Virus record (IMG/VR): IMGVR_UViG_3300042261_000595
Span: 1 to 31,879 of that record
DNA: 31,879 nucleotides
Strand: one strand, 5' to 3'
From: a virus
Below are positions 13,460 through 21,997 of the stretch, in pieces (positions within the stretch are counted from its first letter, which is position 1; each line of letters starts with the position of its first letter). Both the position numbers and the translations under genes were made by a program. The notes beneath the pieces are model-generated. The model was not told the DNA's origin. It saw only the letters and a list, made by a program, of their open reading frames with translations, and searched no databases.

Positions 13460-15346
13460 ATGGGACTGGAAAAGATCGGCCTGCAGGCCGTGTTTGAGAC
13501 CAACGACTTTAAAAAAGGCGTTGAAACCTACATGAAAAAGCTGGGAATGTCCGAACAAGCTACGGCAAAATTTGCAGAAGCAGCGGTGAGGATTGGAACA
13601 GCCGCAGCTCCGTTTGCCATTGTTACTGCTGGTGTGATTGGGGCAGCGAAAGCATTTCAGGAATTAGAAAAAGCAGTGCAACCTACGGTGGATAGAGCGA
13701 AGGATGTGCGTGATCTGGCACGGGCGATTGGATCCACGGCGGAGGAAGCCAGTATGCTGATCGAAGCTGCTGATGACATGGGCATATCGTTTGAAAGCCT
13801 CCAAACGGCTATGCTAGGTGCAGTGAGGAAAGGTGTGGATCCCAGCATTGACAGCATTGCCAGGCTGAGCGATGAGTATCTGACGCTGGCCCCCGGGTTA
13901 GAAAGAACCAAGTTCCTGATGGATAACTTTGGCAGGAGCGGAGCCGAGATGGGTGCGTTGATGGAGCAAGGGGCGAAAAACATCCGTGAACTTGGGCTAT
14001 CTGCACGGCAAATGGGTATTACTTTCTCGACGCAGGGTGTGAAATCTGCCAGGGAGTACGAGATCGCCATCGATAATATGAATGACGCCATGATGGGTGT
14101 GAAACAGAGCATCCATATGGCACTACTACCCGCTATGACGGATGTAGCGAATGCTACGGCGCGCTTTTTTGCGCAGCAGGAGGTATACACCGAGCAGGTA
14201 AAGAATGGGGCAATGCCGGCATTGTCGGCAGGAGCGAATAATCTAAATATTGCTATGCAGGAGCTCGAGCAGGAGGCAGATGCCTTCAAAATGACCCAAT
14301 ATAACGAGCAGTTAGCCGCGGCGAAGGAAGCTACAGACCTGGCGTATGACAGCAACGAAGAGTACATACTTGGACTGGCTGGGATCGCAACAGATGCGGC
14401 GAATGCAGGCATAGCGCTGGAGGGGGTGGCGGTGGCGATTGGGCACCTATCGCAGGCCGAGATTGCCAAGCAAACCCTGGACGCGCTCAACCAGGCGCTG
14501 GCGGACGGAACAATCACCCAGGCAGATTATGAGGATGCACTGTACACGGTAGGAACGAGCATGATGGGGCTGAGCGATGCAGAGATCACGGCGGCGATCC
14601 GCGCAAAGGAACTCTCGATGGCCTTCGTCCAGGGGGGGATTAATGTGGACAATTTCACTTCCTCGATGCAGAGTCTTGGACAGGATGTAGAAACAACCAA
14701 CCGGCTGCAGGAGGCTTTAAAGAACTCACTGTCAGACTATAACGATGTGATGCGTGAAGCACCTCAATTTCAATATGAGGCGGCGCAGAGCATCGAGGCC
14801 GCACGGCAAGCGCTGGAGCTGCAAAACGAGACCATCTTGAACACCAGGCCGGAAATGCAGGAGTTCGGCGAGACCCTGATGGGGACGGGCGATGCAGCTG
14901 ACATGGCTGCCAGATCAATTGGTGGAACTACCAGTGCCATCGACAGCCTGTACAACAAGAGAGTAGACGTACGTGTACATTTCCGTGCTACCGGTGATGT
15001 GTGGTTGGCTGGAATGGGGTATACCCCATCAACATCGACCGGCGGAGCGGTGGGGCAAACCGAGCAATATGTACTGGAGAATTTTGCCCAGGGCGGAAAC
15101 GTGCAGGCAGGGGTGCCGAGCATCGTGGGGGACATGGGCAGGCCGGAAGTGTTCGTGCCGTCCAGCAACGGGTATATCTATCCTTCTCCGGAGAGCTTCG
15201 AAGGAGGTATAGCTAATGCGGTCGCATCTGCGATGCGGGGTGTAATGGCACAGATGAGTACAAAGAACTATAACCTGAGCGTGAATACTGTGCAGTCAAG
15301 TGGGGCTGTCGTTCAGGATTTCGAAATGATGAGGCTATTATCATGA
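13460..15346 (+). CDS. Tape measure protein
   Basis: A 628-residue, mostly alpha-helical and Ala/Glu-rich protein with AAGGAG ahead. It begins MGLEKIGLQAVFETNDFKKGVETYMKKL, has a hydrophobic stretch near residues 50-70 (AAPFAIVTAGVIGAAKAF), long heptad-like helices and a Gly-rich tail ending near 'GDMGRPEVFVPSSNGYIYP', a motif often seen at the C-terminus of siphovirus tape measure proteins. The length suggests a tail of roughly 90-100 nm by the usual rule of about 0.15 nm per residue. It sits between the chaperone and the Dit-like gene, as expected. No lysozyme or peptidase domain is visible. Confidence 0.75.
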   Translation: MGLEKIGLQAVFETNDFKKGVETYMKKLGMSEQATAKFAEAAVRIGTAAAPFAIVTAGVIGAAKAFQELEKAVQPTVDRAKDVRDLARAIGSTAEEASMLIEAADDMGISFESLQTAMLGAVRKGVDPSIDSIARLSDEYLTLAPGLERTKFLMDNFGRSGAEMGALMEQGAKNIRELGLSARQMGITFSTQGVKSAREYEIAIDNMNDAMMGVKQSIHMALLPAMTDVANATARFFAQQEVYTEQVKNGAMPALSAGANNLNIAMQELEQEADAFKMTQYNEQLAAAKEATDLAYDSNEEYILGLAGIATDAANAGIALEGVAVAIGHLSQAEIAKQTLDALNQALADGTITQADYEDALYTVGTSMMGLSDAEITAAIRAKELSMAFVQGGINVDNFTSSMQSLGQDVETTNRLQEALKNSLSDYNDVMREAPQFQYEAAQSIEAARQALELQNETILNTRPEMQEFGETLMGTGDAADMAARSIGGTTSAIDSLYNKRVDVRVHFRATGDVWLAGMGYTPSTSTGGAVGQTEQYVLENFAQGGNVQAGVPSIVGDMGRPEVFVPSSNGYIYPSPESFEGGIANAVASAMRGVMAQMSTKNYNLSVNTVQSSGAVVQDFEMMRLLS

Positions 15347-18141
15347 CCATCTACCAGAGCGAAGTTGACGTTATCAACGGAATTTATCTACCAGATATGT
15401 TTTCCGTGGTGATCCCGGAAGCAACAGAAAACATGGTGACCAATCCATCGTTTGAAATGAATGCAACAGGATATACAGCGGTCGGTGCTGGAGCTGCTAT
15501 AACCAGGGTGAATACTGATCAACGGAGAGGGTCGTATTCGTTACAGATCACGCCAGCAGCTGGCGTCGCTTCTGGCGCTTATTTTGGCACCGTTACGCTG
15601 GTCACCGGTCAATCCTACACGTTCAGCATTGATATTCATGGAGTGGCCGGCCACTGGTATGAACTTTATTTTGCCAGTGCTGCCGCGGTCAGGCTGGGAA
15701 GTCCATATCGGTTCCAGGCTAACGGATACTGGCAGCGAGTCAGTATCACCTATTTTGAAACCGCCGGGGCGGCTCGCAGGTTATACATTGTCCAGGACGC
15801 GAATGCTGATGTGAGACCGTTTTATGTGGATGGGTGGCAGTGTGAAAATAAGCCGTACCCAACCACATATTGTGATGGTGATCTGGAAGGTTTTGTCATT
15901 GGGGAGACTGCATATGGATGGAATGGAACATACCATGGAAGTACATCCTTCAGAACTGCGACAACTAGATCTGGTGGAAGGATTATAAATCTGAAAAATT
16001 ATAAATTCAATCTTTTAGGTTCAATGGGGTTAGGTCTTGCACCTGTTACGAATTACAGTTTGCCTTCAAACTTGGGCGGGGCATATTATCAAAACACAAT
16101 CAACAATGTGAGAAGTTTCACACTTATTGGGGACGTCATCGAAGAAACTAATTTGCTTTTGAGCGATGCAAGATACAAGCTGGAAACTGCATTCAGGCAT
16201 GACCTGACTCCGTATCGTCAACCATTATTACTTCATTTTCAAGAAAAAGATGGTTGCGGAAAAGTAATTGGGGATGAAGTTTTTATCAAGTGTCTTTATG
16301 ATGGTGGCCTGGAACGAACCTACGACAACCTCAACGGGGAAAAGCTCATACTGACGTTTACAGCGTTCGACAAGGATTCTATTTGGATTGATGGAGAATA
16401 TGCTAGAGCGTTACAATATAATCAATCCATTAATCATACTTTTATTTCAAGGATCTCTCCGGACGGAGAATGGTCGACATTTGGATCTGGGATAACGAAT
16501 AATGCCATCTATTGTATTGTCACCGACGAGAATGGAGATCTTTATGCAGGGGGTGCATTTACAACCATAGACGGAGTTGCAGCCAATAGAATAGCAAAAT
16601 TTACAAATGGCGCTTGGACGGCATTAGGTGTTGGAACAGATGGTACTGTTCAATGCATGGCTATTAAGAACGGAATATTGTATGTTGGGGGTTCTTTTGC
16701 GAATGCGGGTGGTGGGGCTGCTGCAAAAATAGCAAAATATAACACAATTACCTCTACATGGTCTGCTCTTGGCGCTGGATTGGCTGGCGGTGACTGTATG
16801 ACCATATTTGTTAATTCAGACAATTCGTATTTGTATGCAGGGGGCGCATTCACAACAGCGGGCGGGGCCGCTGCTACAAGAATTGCAAAATGGAATATCA
16901 GCACAGGAGCCTGGTCTACTCTTGCAATGGGAGCGAGTGAGGGGTGTAATCAAGTTGTCCTGGATATCACGTCAAATAATCTTACTGATATTTGGTGTTG
17001 TGGAAGTTTCACTACTGCAGGTGGTATATCAGTTAATTATATTGCCAGGTGGAATACCGCTGGAGCGTGGTACGCACTGGGGACAGGCCTGGCTGGTGGA
17101 ACCACAATCGCATACAAATTGCTGTTTACGAAAAACCAGGAACTACTTGTTGGAGGAACATTTACTACTGCTGGTGGAATAGCGTGCACCAATCTAGCAA
17201 TGTGGAATGGATCTGCGTGGAAGGGATTATTTAGTGATCTGAGGGGATACATCACGAATATGGTAATGGATGAGAAAAATCTTCTCCACATTGTAGGTCA
17301 ATATCAACTTTGGGATTCAATATCGCAGAAAGTTTTGATTTATCACGTTTTATCTCCGTATTCAAATGATGCAATAAACAAGTCACATGCATACAGGGCA
17401 TTTGGGCCTTATTCTCTCGCAATAGGTTATGATATTCTCATTGATGCAATTGGCGGGATAATAATGGTTGGAAATTATAATTACCTCCAGGTCCCGGTTA
17501 AAAATACATACAGCAACAAAAGTTCAATATTCCCAAAGTTTGACATCAATAATGCATCGGCAACAAGATCATCGAGACCGTTAACTTTAGAAATCGTGTA
17601 TGACGAAGAAGCGATTACGTTCTTCTCGCCGTTATTGGTATCAGAACGGTCTACGGTAGAAAAGTACCGTTGGAAATCGAATTATTCCAATCTGACACAA
17701 TACTTGTCAAAAGAAGGTTCGTATTTTTCATTAGATACTGGAAACCAAAACCTGTATGCAATTATGGATACGACATACTCAATAACTGGGGACGGCGGTA
17801 ACCAGATAGCAAACGGATTTTTGATAACAGGGCTAAGCCGATCTAATACAAACGCAGGAGTGTTGTACCTATCTGTGGTAGCAGATGGAGCGGGGTTCTA
17901 TCATATCAATATGTACAAAGCGGCGGCCAGGTTAGCTGGAGATCTTGTTGCTCATACAGCAAGCGTGAATGCTGTCACTACTCAAGTGGTGATTGCCGAT
18001 AACAGCTCTGGCTTGTCTGGATACATCACATTTACCCCGGTTGCTGCGGATGTTGATATTGAACTATCATTCAGTATTTTGGATATCACCATGAGATACA
18101 GAAATTATATTCGCAGCCTTTCAAATGCGAGGTTCCAGTGA
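15343..18141 (+). CDS. Large Dit-like tail tip protein with carbohydrate-binding and propeller-like repeats
   Basis: A 932-residue protein coupled to the tape measure by ATGA, at the position of the distal tail protein. Residues ~33-170 look like a carbohydrate-binding module (VTNPSFEMNATGYTAV, then GQSYTFSIDIHG). Residues ~395-620 contain five repeats of the type L-Y-A-G-G-A-F-T-T-A-G-G-x(4-6)-I-A-K-W, spaced about 50 residues, which suggests a beta-propeller of the Kelch/NHL-like kind. The flanking parts (~200-350, 690-930) have the Dit-like mixed strands of a tip protein. The DNA is markedly more AT-rich than the head genes. Host-surface binding at the tail tip is inferred; an enzyme is not shown. 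Confidence 0.6.
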   Translation: MTIYQSEVDVINGIYLPDMFSVVIPEATENMVTNPSFEMNATGYTAVGAGAAITRVNTDQRRGSYSLQITPAAGVASGAYFGTVTLVTGQSYTFSIDIHGVAGHWYELYFASAAAVRLGSPYRFQANGYWQRVSITYFETAGAARRLYIVQDANADVRPFYVDGWQCENKPYPTTYCDGDLEGFVIGETAYGWNGTYHGSTSFRTATTRSGGRIINLKNYKFNLLGSMGLGLAPVTNYSLPSNLGGAYYQNTINNVRSFTLIGDVIEETNLLLSDARYKLETAFRHDLTPYRQPLLLHFQEKDGCGKVIGDEVFIKCLYDGGLERTYDNLNGEKLILTFTAFDKDSIWIDGEYARALQYNQSINHTFISRISPDGEWSTFGSGITNNAIYCIVTDENGDLYAGGAFTTIDGVAANRIAKFTNGAWTALGVGTDGTVQCMAIKNGILYVGGSFANAGGGAAAKIAKYNTITSTWSALGAGLAGGDCMTIFVNSDNSYLYAGGAFTTAGGAAATRIAKWNISTGAWSTLAMGASEGCNQVVLDITSNNLTDIWCCGSFTTAGGISVNYIARWNTAGAWYALGTGLAGGTTIAYKLLFTKNQELLVGGTFTTAGGIACTNLAMWNGSAWKGLFSDLRGYITNMVMDEKNLLHIVGQYQLWDSISQKVLIYHVLSPYSNDAINKSHAYRAFGPYSLAIGYDILIDAIGGIIMVGNYNYLQVPVKNTYSNKSSIFPKFDINNASATRSSRPLTLEIVYDEEAITFFSPLLVSERSTVEKYRWKSNYSNLTQYLSKEGSYFSLDTGNQNLYAIMDTTYSITGDGGNQIANGFLITGLSRSNTNAGVLYLSVVADGAGFYHINMYKAAARLAGDLVAHTASVNAVTTQVVIADNSSGLSGYITFTPVAADVDIELSFSILDITMRYRNYIRSLSNARFQ

Positions 18142-19232
18142 GCGATTATTTATTAGTATATCGTTCTCCTTCTGGAGATTTCATTGATAATATTTACGAT
18201 TTTTCTCGCCTTGAATATGCAACGAAGGAGAATGAGATTGGCGTTCTACAAATGACGTTTCCGCAGGAACTCATGACCCCAATGCTGGATGGAAGATTAG
18301 AAATATATCGGCGAGTAGGAGCGGGTGGGTTCAATCTTGAATTTGAAACGCAATGGCTCGTGCGTGGTTGGTCAAATCAAAAATCCGGAAATATAACGTC
18401 CACAACAGTTAAAGCTTATTCCGCTATTGAATTGCTGAATCGCAGGATTATTGCATATCCAGCAGATACGCCGCAGTCGAGCAAAACATCACACTCTGAT
18501 AACATGATGAACGCAATCATGCGAGAGAATTTCGGTTCGAGTGCTATAGGTGCAAGAAATATCAGCACATATCTTGCAGTACGATCGGACGCAGCGCAAG
18601 CGCCAATTATCACGAAGGCATTTGCGTGGAAGAAAATATTTCCCGTCTTACAGGAGATCGCTGAAGCAAGCTTCAACCTGGGAACTTATCTTTGTTTTGA
18701 TGTAGTTAAACTTACTGATATGCAGCTCGAATTTCGAACGTATATCGGACAAAGGGGCATAAATAGGGGAAGCACCAGCAGCGATGCATTGCTGGTTTCG
18801 GAACAAAATGGAGCTTTATCGGATGCATCACTAACATATGATTTTGTTAATGAGGAGAATTATGTATATTGCGGGGGAAAAGGGGAGGGCATAGATAGGG
18901 TTTTAGCTGAGGTGGAAAATACCTTAAGAAGCTCCTCGACTGTTCTTAATCGAAAGGAGCTTTTCAGGGATGCCAGGAATACAGAGGAATATTCCAGAGT
19001 GCAGGATGAGGCAAAAAATGCCCTAAACGAAAACAGGCCAAAAGTGATCTTTGACGGAACCCTGGTTGACACCAATGGGATTGTATATGGAGTCAATTAC
19101 AACTATGGAGATATTATTATCGGTCAATATAATAATGTTTCTATGGATTGCCATGTGAATGCGGTCCATATTACCGTTGAATCAGGAAAAGAAACAATTG
19201 ATATAAAACTACGCGGAGAAACTTATGTCTGA
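18138..19232 (+). CDS. Tail hub protein, siphovirus ReqiPepy6 Gp37-like
   Basis: A 364-residue protein starting at GTG 18138, which overlaps the stop of the preceding gene. The pattern fits the Gp37-like phage tail family: an N-terminal LEYATKENEIGVLQMTFPQE, a WLVRGWSNQ strand, YSAIELLNRRIIAYPADT, then RDARNTEEYSRVQDEAKNALNENRP and VESGKETIDIKLRGE near the end. Such proteins lie after Dit and form the baseplate hub. It follows the Dit-like gene here and precedes the fibre gene, which supports the assignment. The gene shares the AT-rich base use of its neighbours. Confidence 0.65.
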   Translation: MSDYLLVYRSPSGDFIDNIYDFSRLEYATKENEIGVLQMTFPQELMTPMLDGRLEIYRRVGAGGFNLEFETQWLVRGWSNQKSGNITSTTVKAYSAIELLNRRIIAYPADTPQSSKTSHSDNMMNAIMRENFGSSAIGARNISTYLAVRSDAAQAPIITKAFAWKKIFPVLQEIAEASFNLGTYLCFDVVKLTDMQLEFRTYIGQRGINRGSTSSDALLVSEQNGALSDASLTYDFVNEENYVYCGGKGEGIDRVLAEVENTLRSSSTVLNRKELFRDARNTEEYSRVQDEAKNALNENRPKVIFDGTLVDTNGIVYGVNYNYGDIIIGQYNNVSMDCHVNAVHITVESGKETIDIKLRGETYV

Positions 19233-20727
19233 TATGGCTGCAGCGATTCGCAGTATTGAGAAGCAGTTAGATTCTGAACGCGCCGACATTGGGAAAGGAC
19301 TCCCTATGTTTGCAAGGGGAAGGTTGAATGGTGTTGGCGATGAAAACTCTATGTTTTCTCCCGGCGGTTCAATTTACGGGGATACAAATAGTTCAGCAGG
19401 GTTGACGCTTTCTCCAACGCTAGGACAGATAGGAATAAGTTGTGTCGGGCCAGCAATATCGCTAATGCCAACATTCAATGGCGTTACATATGATTGCTCA
19501 CATAGGAACTGGGAATGGATTTCTCCAAAAACTGATACGAGCGCGCGACGAAAGGGATGGGGAAGGGGATTTTTTGCTGGAAGGAATGGTTGCTTGGTTT
19601 ACAACGAAGAGTTAGGGGCTGAAGGAAGGATAAGATTTGTTGGTACTGGTTTCGTTCTTTATGCACAAGCTGCACCGACAAGGGGGAAAATTGCAATTTA
19701 TGTTGACGAAGTTTTAATAACAACGTTTAATACCTATAATGTCGGTTATGTTCAGGTTACATATACTGCCGTTGCGGGAACATTTACTAATTCTGAACAC
19801 ATTTTAAGATTGGTAAATGTGAGTGATGGTGCTGAAGCAGGAACAAACTTTCAAATTATGGTTACTGTGTTAGAAATACTCCCGACTGTCGGCCCAACAT
19901 ATACCAACGGCAATCCAGTTGTAACAAATATTAGCGACACTTCGCAACTTTGTGTAGGATGGAGTGTAACATCTGCTCGCGCTGGCGCGGCGAGGACAAT
20001 TGTGAGTATAGATTCAGACACACAAATTACAATGTCAGGAAATGCTACAAGTACAGGAGATGCCGCAACAACGTTCGCGCCTCCTGCGGATATAAATTAT
20101 GACATGTTTTTGGATGGTGATAATCTGCGCCCGTATGTATGGGCTACACATGCTGCTGGAACATCGACAAGACAGTTGTCCGGAGAACTGGCTTGGTATG
20201 GTGGTTATTTGTCGAGAATAAATTATCCATCGTGGAGATATGTAGGTACATTCAGAACTCATGCCGCTGGATATACGCGGTATTATTCTGCGAGTCGTCT
20301 GATTTGGAATATGTATAATCGTACACACGTGAACCTGAAATCATATATTGTTAATAGTCATACATATACGACACCTGCATATCGTATGTTTGCGGGGGTA
20401 TCTATTGTGGGTCAAACTATAATAGAGGTTTTGTGTGGATTACCTGCTTGGGGTTTGATTGGTGGCTATACTGCATCTTATGCAGTCGATGCTATTGGCG
20501 AATACTGTATTGTGGTGGAATCATTAAACGCTGTAGGCACATTAATTAACACCACGCGTGGTTTTGCCGCGGCGTTGAACGCAACTACTGCGATGTCAGG
20601 CCATATGGCATCAACGTGGGTTGTGGGTTGTCCCGTGGGTTATAACCAATTATTATCAGTTGAGTATGGCAATAATCCATCTGGTAATTATAATGAGTTT
20701 GAGAATAGCGCAACAATGGAGATGTAA
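19225..20727 (+). CDS. Tail fibre or receptor-binding-like protein
   Basis: A 500-residue protein overlapping the hub gene by 8 bases. It begins with a helical anchor (MAAAIRSIEKQLDSERADIGKGLPMFARG), as in many phage fibre proteins that attach to a baseplate, followed by beta-rich and Gly/Thr/Tyr-rich sequence such as GRIRFVGTGFVLYAQAAPTRGKIAIYVDE, a typical small beta-sandwich domain, and a C-terminal part with YRMFAGVSIVGQTIIEVLCGLPAWGLIGG. It is the last large tail gene and its composition is very AT-rich, as expected for a fast-exchanging host-recognition gene. The receptor is unknown. Confidence 0.55.
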   Translation: MSDMAAAIRSIEKQLDSERADIGKGLPMFARGRLNGVGDENSMFSPGGSIYGDTNSSAGLTLSPTLGQIGISCVGPAISLMPTFNGVTYDCSHRNWEWISPKTDTSARRKGWGRGFFAGRNGCLVYNEELGAEGRIRFVGTGFVLYAQAAPTRGKIAIYVDEVLITTFNTYNVGYVQVTYTAVAGTFTNSEHILRLVNVSDGAEAGTNFQIMVTVLEILPTVGPTYTNGNPVVTNISDTSQLCVGWSVTSARAGAARTIVSIDSDTQITMSGNATSTGDAATTFAPPADINYDMFLDGDNLRPYVWATHAAGTSTRQLSGELAWYGGYLSRINYPSWRYVGTFRTHAAGYTRYYSASRLIWNMYNRTHVNLKSYIVNSHTYTTPAYRMFAGVSIVGQTIIEVLCGLPAWGLIGGYTASYAVDAIGEYCIVVESLNAVGTLINTTRGFAAALNATTAMSGHMASTWVVGCPVGYNQLLSVEYGNNPSGNYNEFENSATMEM

Positions 20728-20728
20728 A

Positions 20729-20875
20729 ATGAATACGCCAATTAATAAACTTAAAAAACACTCTGGTGTATCCTCATCTGGTATCGTTTGGGGTATGGAC
20801 GGATTGACAGAAATTCAAGACCGTCCCGACGTGAAGACAGTTTTGAGGGACATAAAATTTATACAAAAATCATGA
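20729..20875 (+). CDS. Small protein at end of tail operon
   Basis: A 48-residue protein starting two bases after the fibre stop (TAAAATG). It reads MNTPINKLKKHSGVSSSGIVWGMDGL and ends with RDIKFIQKS. No ribosome site is obvious, so reinitiation after the fibre gene is likely. It is basic, hydrophilic and without a membrane segment; the family is unknown. It faces the integrase gene, and no terminator is visible in the 12 bases between them. Confidence 0.4.
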   Translation: MNTPINKLKKHSGVSSSGIVWGMDGLTEIQDRPDVKTVLRDIKFIQKS

Positions 20876-20887
20876 AACGATTATCTT

Positions 20888-21760
20888 TTACAGTCTCCAG
20901 TGATCTACCGGTGATGCCCGAGCGTGCGCCTTGCGGGCATCCGATTCGGCCAGGGTCAGGTAATGGCGTACCATTTCAAGCGTGGCATGTCCCAGTAACC
21001 TCTGCAGGGTAAATACGTCGCCATCGTTGCGCAGATATTCCACGGCGAAAGTATGGCGGAAGCGGTGCGGATGAACGTTGGCCACACCAGCCTTACGTGC
21101 GATCCTGACCAGGATGTGAGCAACCTCGGTGCGCGTGAGAACCTTGCCTCGCAGCGTGGTAAATACAGGATCCGTCTTCTCAGCAAAACGCCTGGTGGAG
21201 AGGTAGGACCATAACACCTGGCGTGTGGTCCTCCCCAGGTACACGGTCCTGGCCCTGGACTTCTTCCCCGACATGAACGGCCTTACGAACACCTCTCCCG
21301 ATTCCAGGTCCATATCTGCCAGCACCAGCCTGCACAGTTCACCGATGCGCAGGCCAGTGTCCATCAGGACCATGATCAGCGCCTTGGAGCGTTTGGAATC
21401 AGCTGCCCGGATCAGGCGCGTAACCTCATCCTGTGTGTACGGGGTGATCGCCTTTGTCTGGAACTTTGGTGCTTTGATGTTGAGATCCGGCCTGGGTATC
21501 TCCAGCGCCGCCTCCGCCCATTTGCAGAATGATCGTATTGCCCGCCACTGGACATGTATCGTGGATTCAGTTACTCCCTTATTCCGGCGGTAATTGAGGA
21601 AATCCAGGATATTCTTTTCCGTGATGTTTTCTATTTCAGGATCCCGTAGAAAATCTACTAACTTACGCAGGCATTCTGAATACATGCGGATGGTGGATGG
21701 GCTTAAACCTTCCGCATGCAGGGAAATGATATAGCCTTCGAGGGACTTTGAAAATTGCAT
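20888..21760 (-). CDS. int: Tyrosine recombinase (phage integrase)
   Basis: A 290-residue XerC/D-like integrase. The longer frame begins at 21802, but the ATG at 21760 has GGAG eight bases upstream and begins a normal SAM-like core-binding N-terminus (MQFSKSLEGYIISLHAEGLS). The catalytic domain shows the expected set: Arg in DTGLRIGEL, Lys in SGKKSRART, H-x-x-R in HPHRFRHTF, His in LLGHATLEM and the Tyr nucleophile in RHYLTLAE. It integrates or excises the phage at the adjacent att core. There is no obvious Xis gene beside it. A hairpin of TTTTTGCG/CGCAAAAA lies just before its ribosome site. Confidence 0.9.
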   Translation of the reverse strand: MQFSKSLEGYIISLHAEGLSPSTIRMYSECLRKLVDFLRDPEIENITEKNILDFLNYRRNKGVTESTIHVQWRAIRSFCKWAEAALEIPRPDLNIKAPKFQTKAITPYTQDEVTRLIRAADSKRSKALIMVLMDTGLRIGELCRLVLADMDLESGEVFVRPFMSGKKSRARTVYLGRTTRQVLWSYLSTRRFAEKTDPVFTTLRGKVLTRTEVAHILVRIARKAGVANVHPHRFRHTFAVEYLRNDGDVFTLQRLLGHATLEMVRHYLTLAESDARKAHARASPVDHWRL

Positions 21761-21772
21761 GAGATGTGCTCC

Positions 21773-21794
21773 TTTTTGCGAAATACCGCAAAAA
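21773..21794 (+). repeat. Inverted pair of candidate integrase arm sites
   Basis: TTTTTGCG (21773-21780) and its perfect reverse complement CGCAAAAA (21787-21794) are separated by six bases. A similar TTTTTGCGGAATG lies on the other side of the att core at 21943-21955. The arrangement fits arm-type sites flanking a core, or an int autoregulatory operator, because it abuts the int ribosome site. The eight-base core also occurs by chance in coding regions (for example near 14166 and 27560), so this is a candidate only. Confidence 0.4.
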
Positions 21795-21856
21795 ACAGGC
21801 ACATAACTATGTTATTAGGGGGAGAACGTGTCGTTTTGGGGATGAGTGAAAAAAGC

Positions 21857-21898
21857 TCTGTGTAAGAGATGTGCTCTAACCAACTGAGCTATCCGCCC
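21857..21898 (-). other. attP core: 5' half of tRNA-Val(UAC)
   Basis: Read on the minus strand, 42 bases match a canonical tRNA from its first base to within the anticodon stem: GGGCGGA acceptor, TA, an AGCTCAGTTGGTTAGAGC D-arm, and the loop CTTACAC with anticodon TAC. Pairing of the 3' stem side holds for positions 39-41 and then fails (GC instead of the expected TG), followed by a T6 run. No T-arm or 3' acceptor follows. It stands next to int, so it is the likely site of identity with the host attB; only the 5' half is carried. Confidence 0.7.
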
Positions 21899-21919
21899 GC
21901 ACAGGGACACAACTGTGCC

Positions 21920-21928
21920 ATTATAACA
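21920..21928 (-). promoter_or_regulatory. Extended -10 promoter reading into the tRNA-Val half
   Basis: On the minus strand, TGT-TATAAT (21928 down to 21920) is a TGnTATAAT extended -10 box. No good -35 is seen. The start would fall near 21913, about 14 bases before tRNA position 1. GCACAG and CTGTGC (21899-21904 and 21913-21918) could form a leader hairpin. It may drive the tRNA after integration and also read toward int. Confidence 0.55.
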
Positions 21929-21942
21929 TGAGAAAGTGACTA

Positions 21943-21955
21943 TTTTTGCGGAATG
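21943..21955 (+). repeat. Candidate distal integrase arm site
   Basis: TTTTTGCGGAATG resembles the two copies at 21773-21794 and lies on the opposite side of the att core, about 45 bases from it. This is weak evidence alone; it matters only as part of the set. Confidence 0.3.
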
Positions 21956-21997
21956 TTAAGAAATTGTGTTTTCGGCAGATGTGCCCTTTCTACTGGA

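Noticed and set aside
14158-14178. GCGCGC-T6-GCGC run resembling a terminator or arm site
   Set aside because: It is inside the tape measure gene, in frame and with no neighbouring repeats; a chance match to the TTTTTGCG motif.
15015-15030. GGGGTATACCCC palindrome
   Set aside because: It lies inside the tape measure coding region and is short; nothing ties it to a regulatory role.
21857-21898. A complete tRNA-Val gene
   Set aside because: The D-arm and anticodon loop are canonical, but pairing fails after position 41 and no T-arm or acceptor 3' strand follows.
20876-21997. Junction between prophage and bacterial chromosome
   Set aside because: Phage genes lie on both sides of the tRNA half (int and tail module left, repressor and early genes right), so this is a phage-internal attP and not attL or attR.
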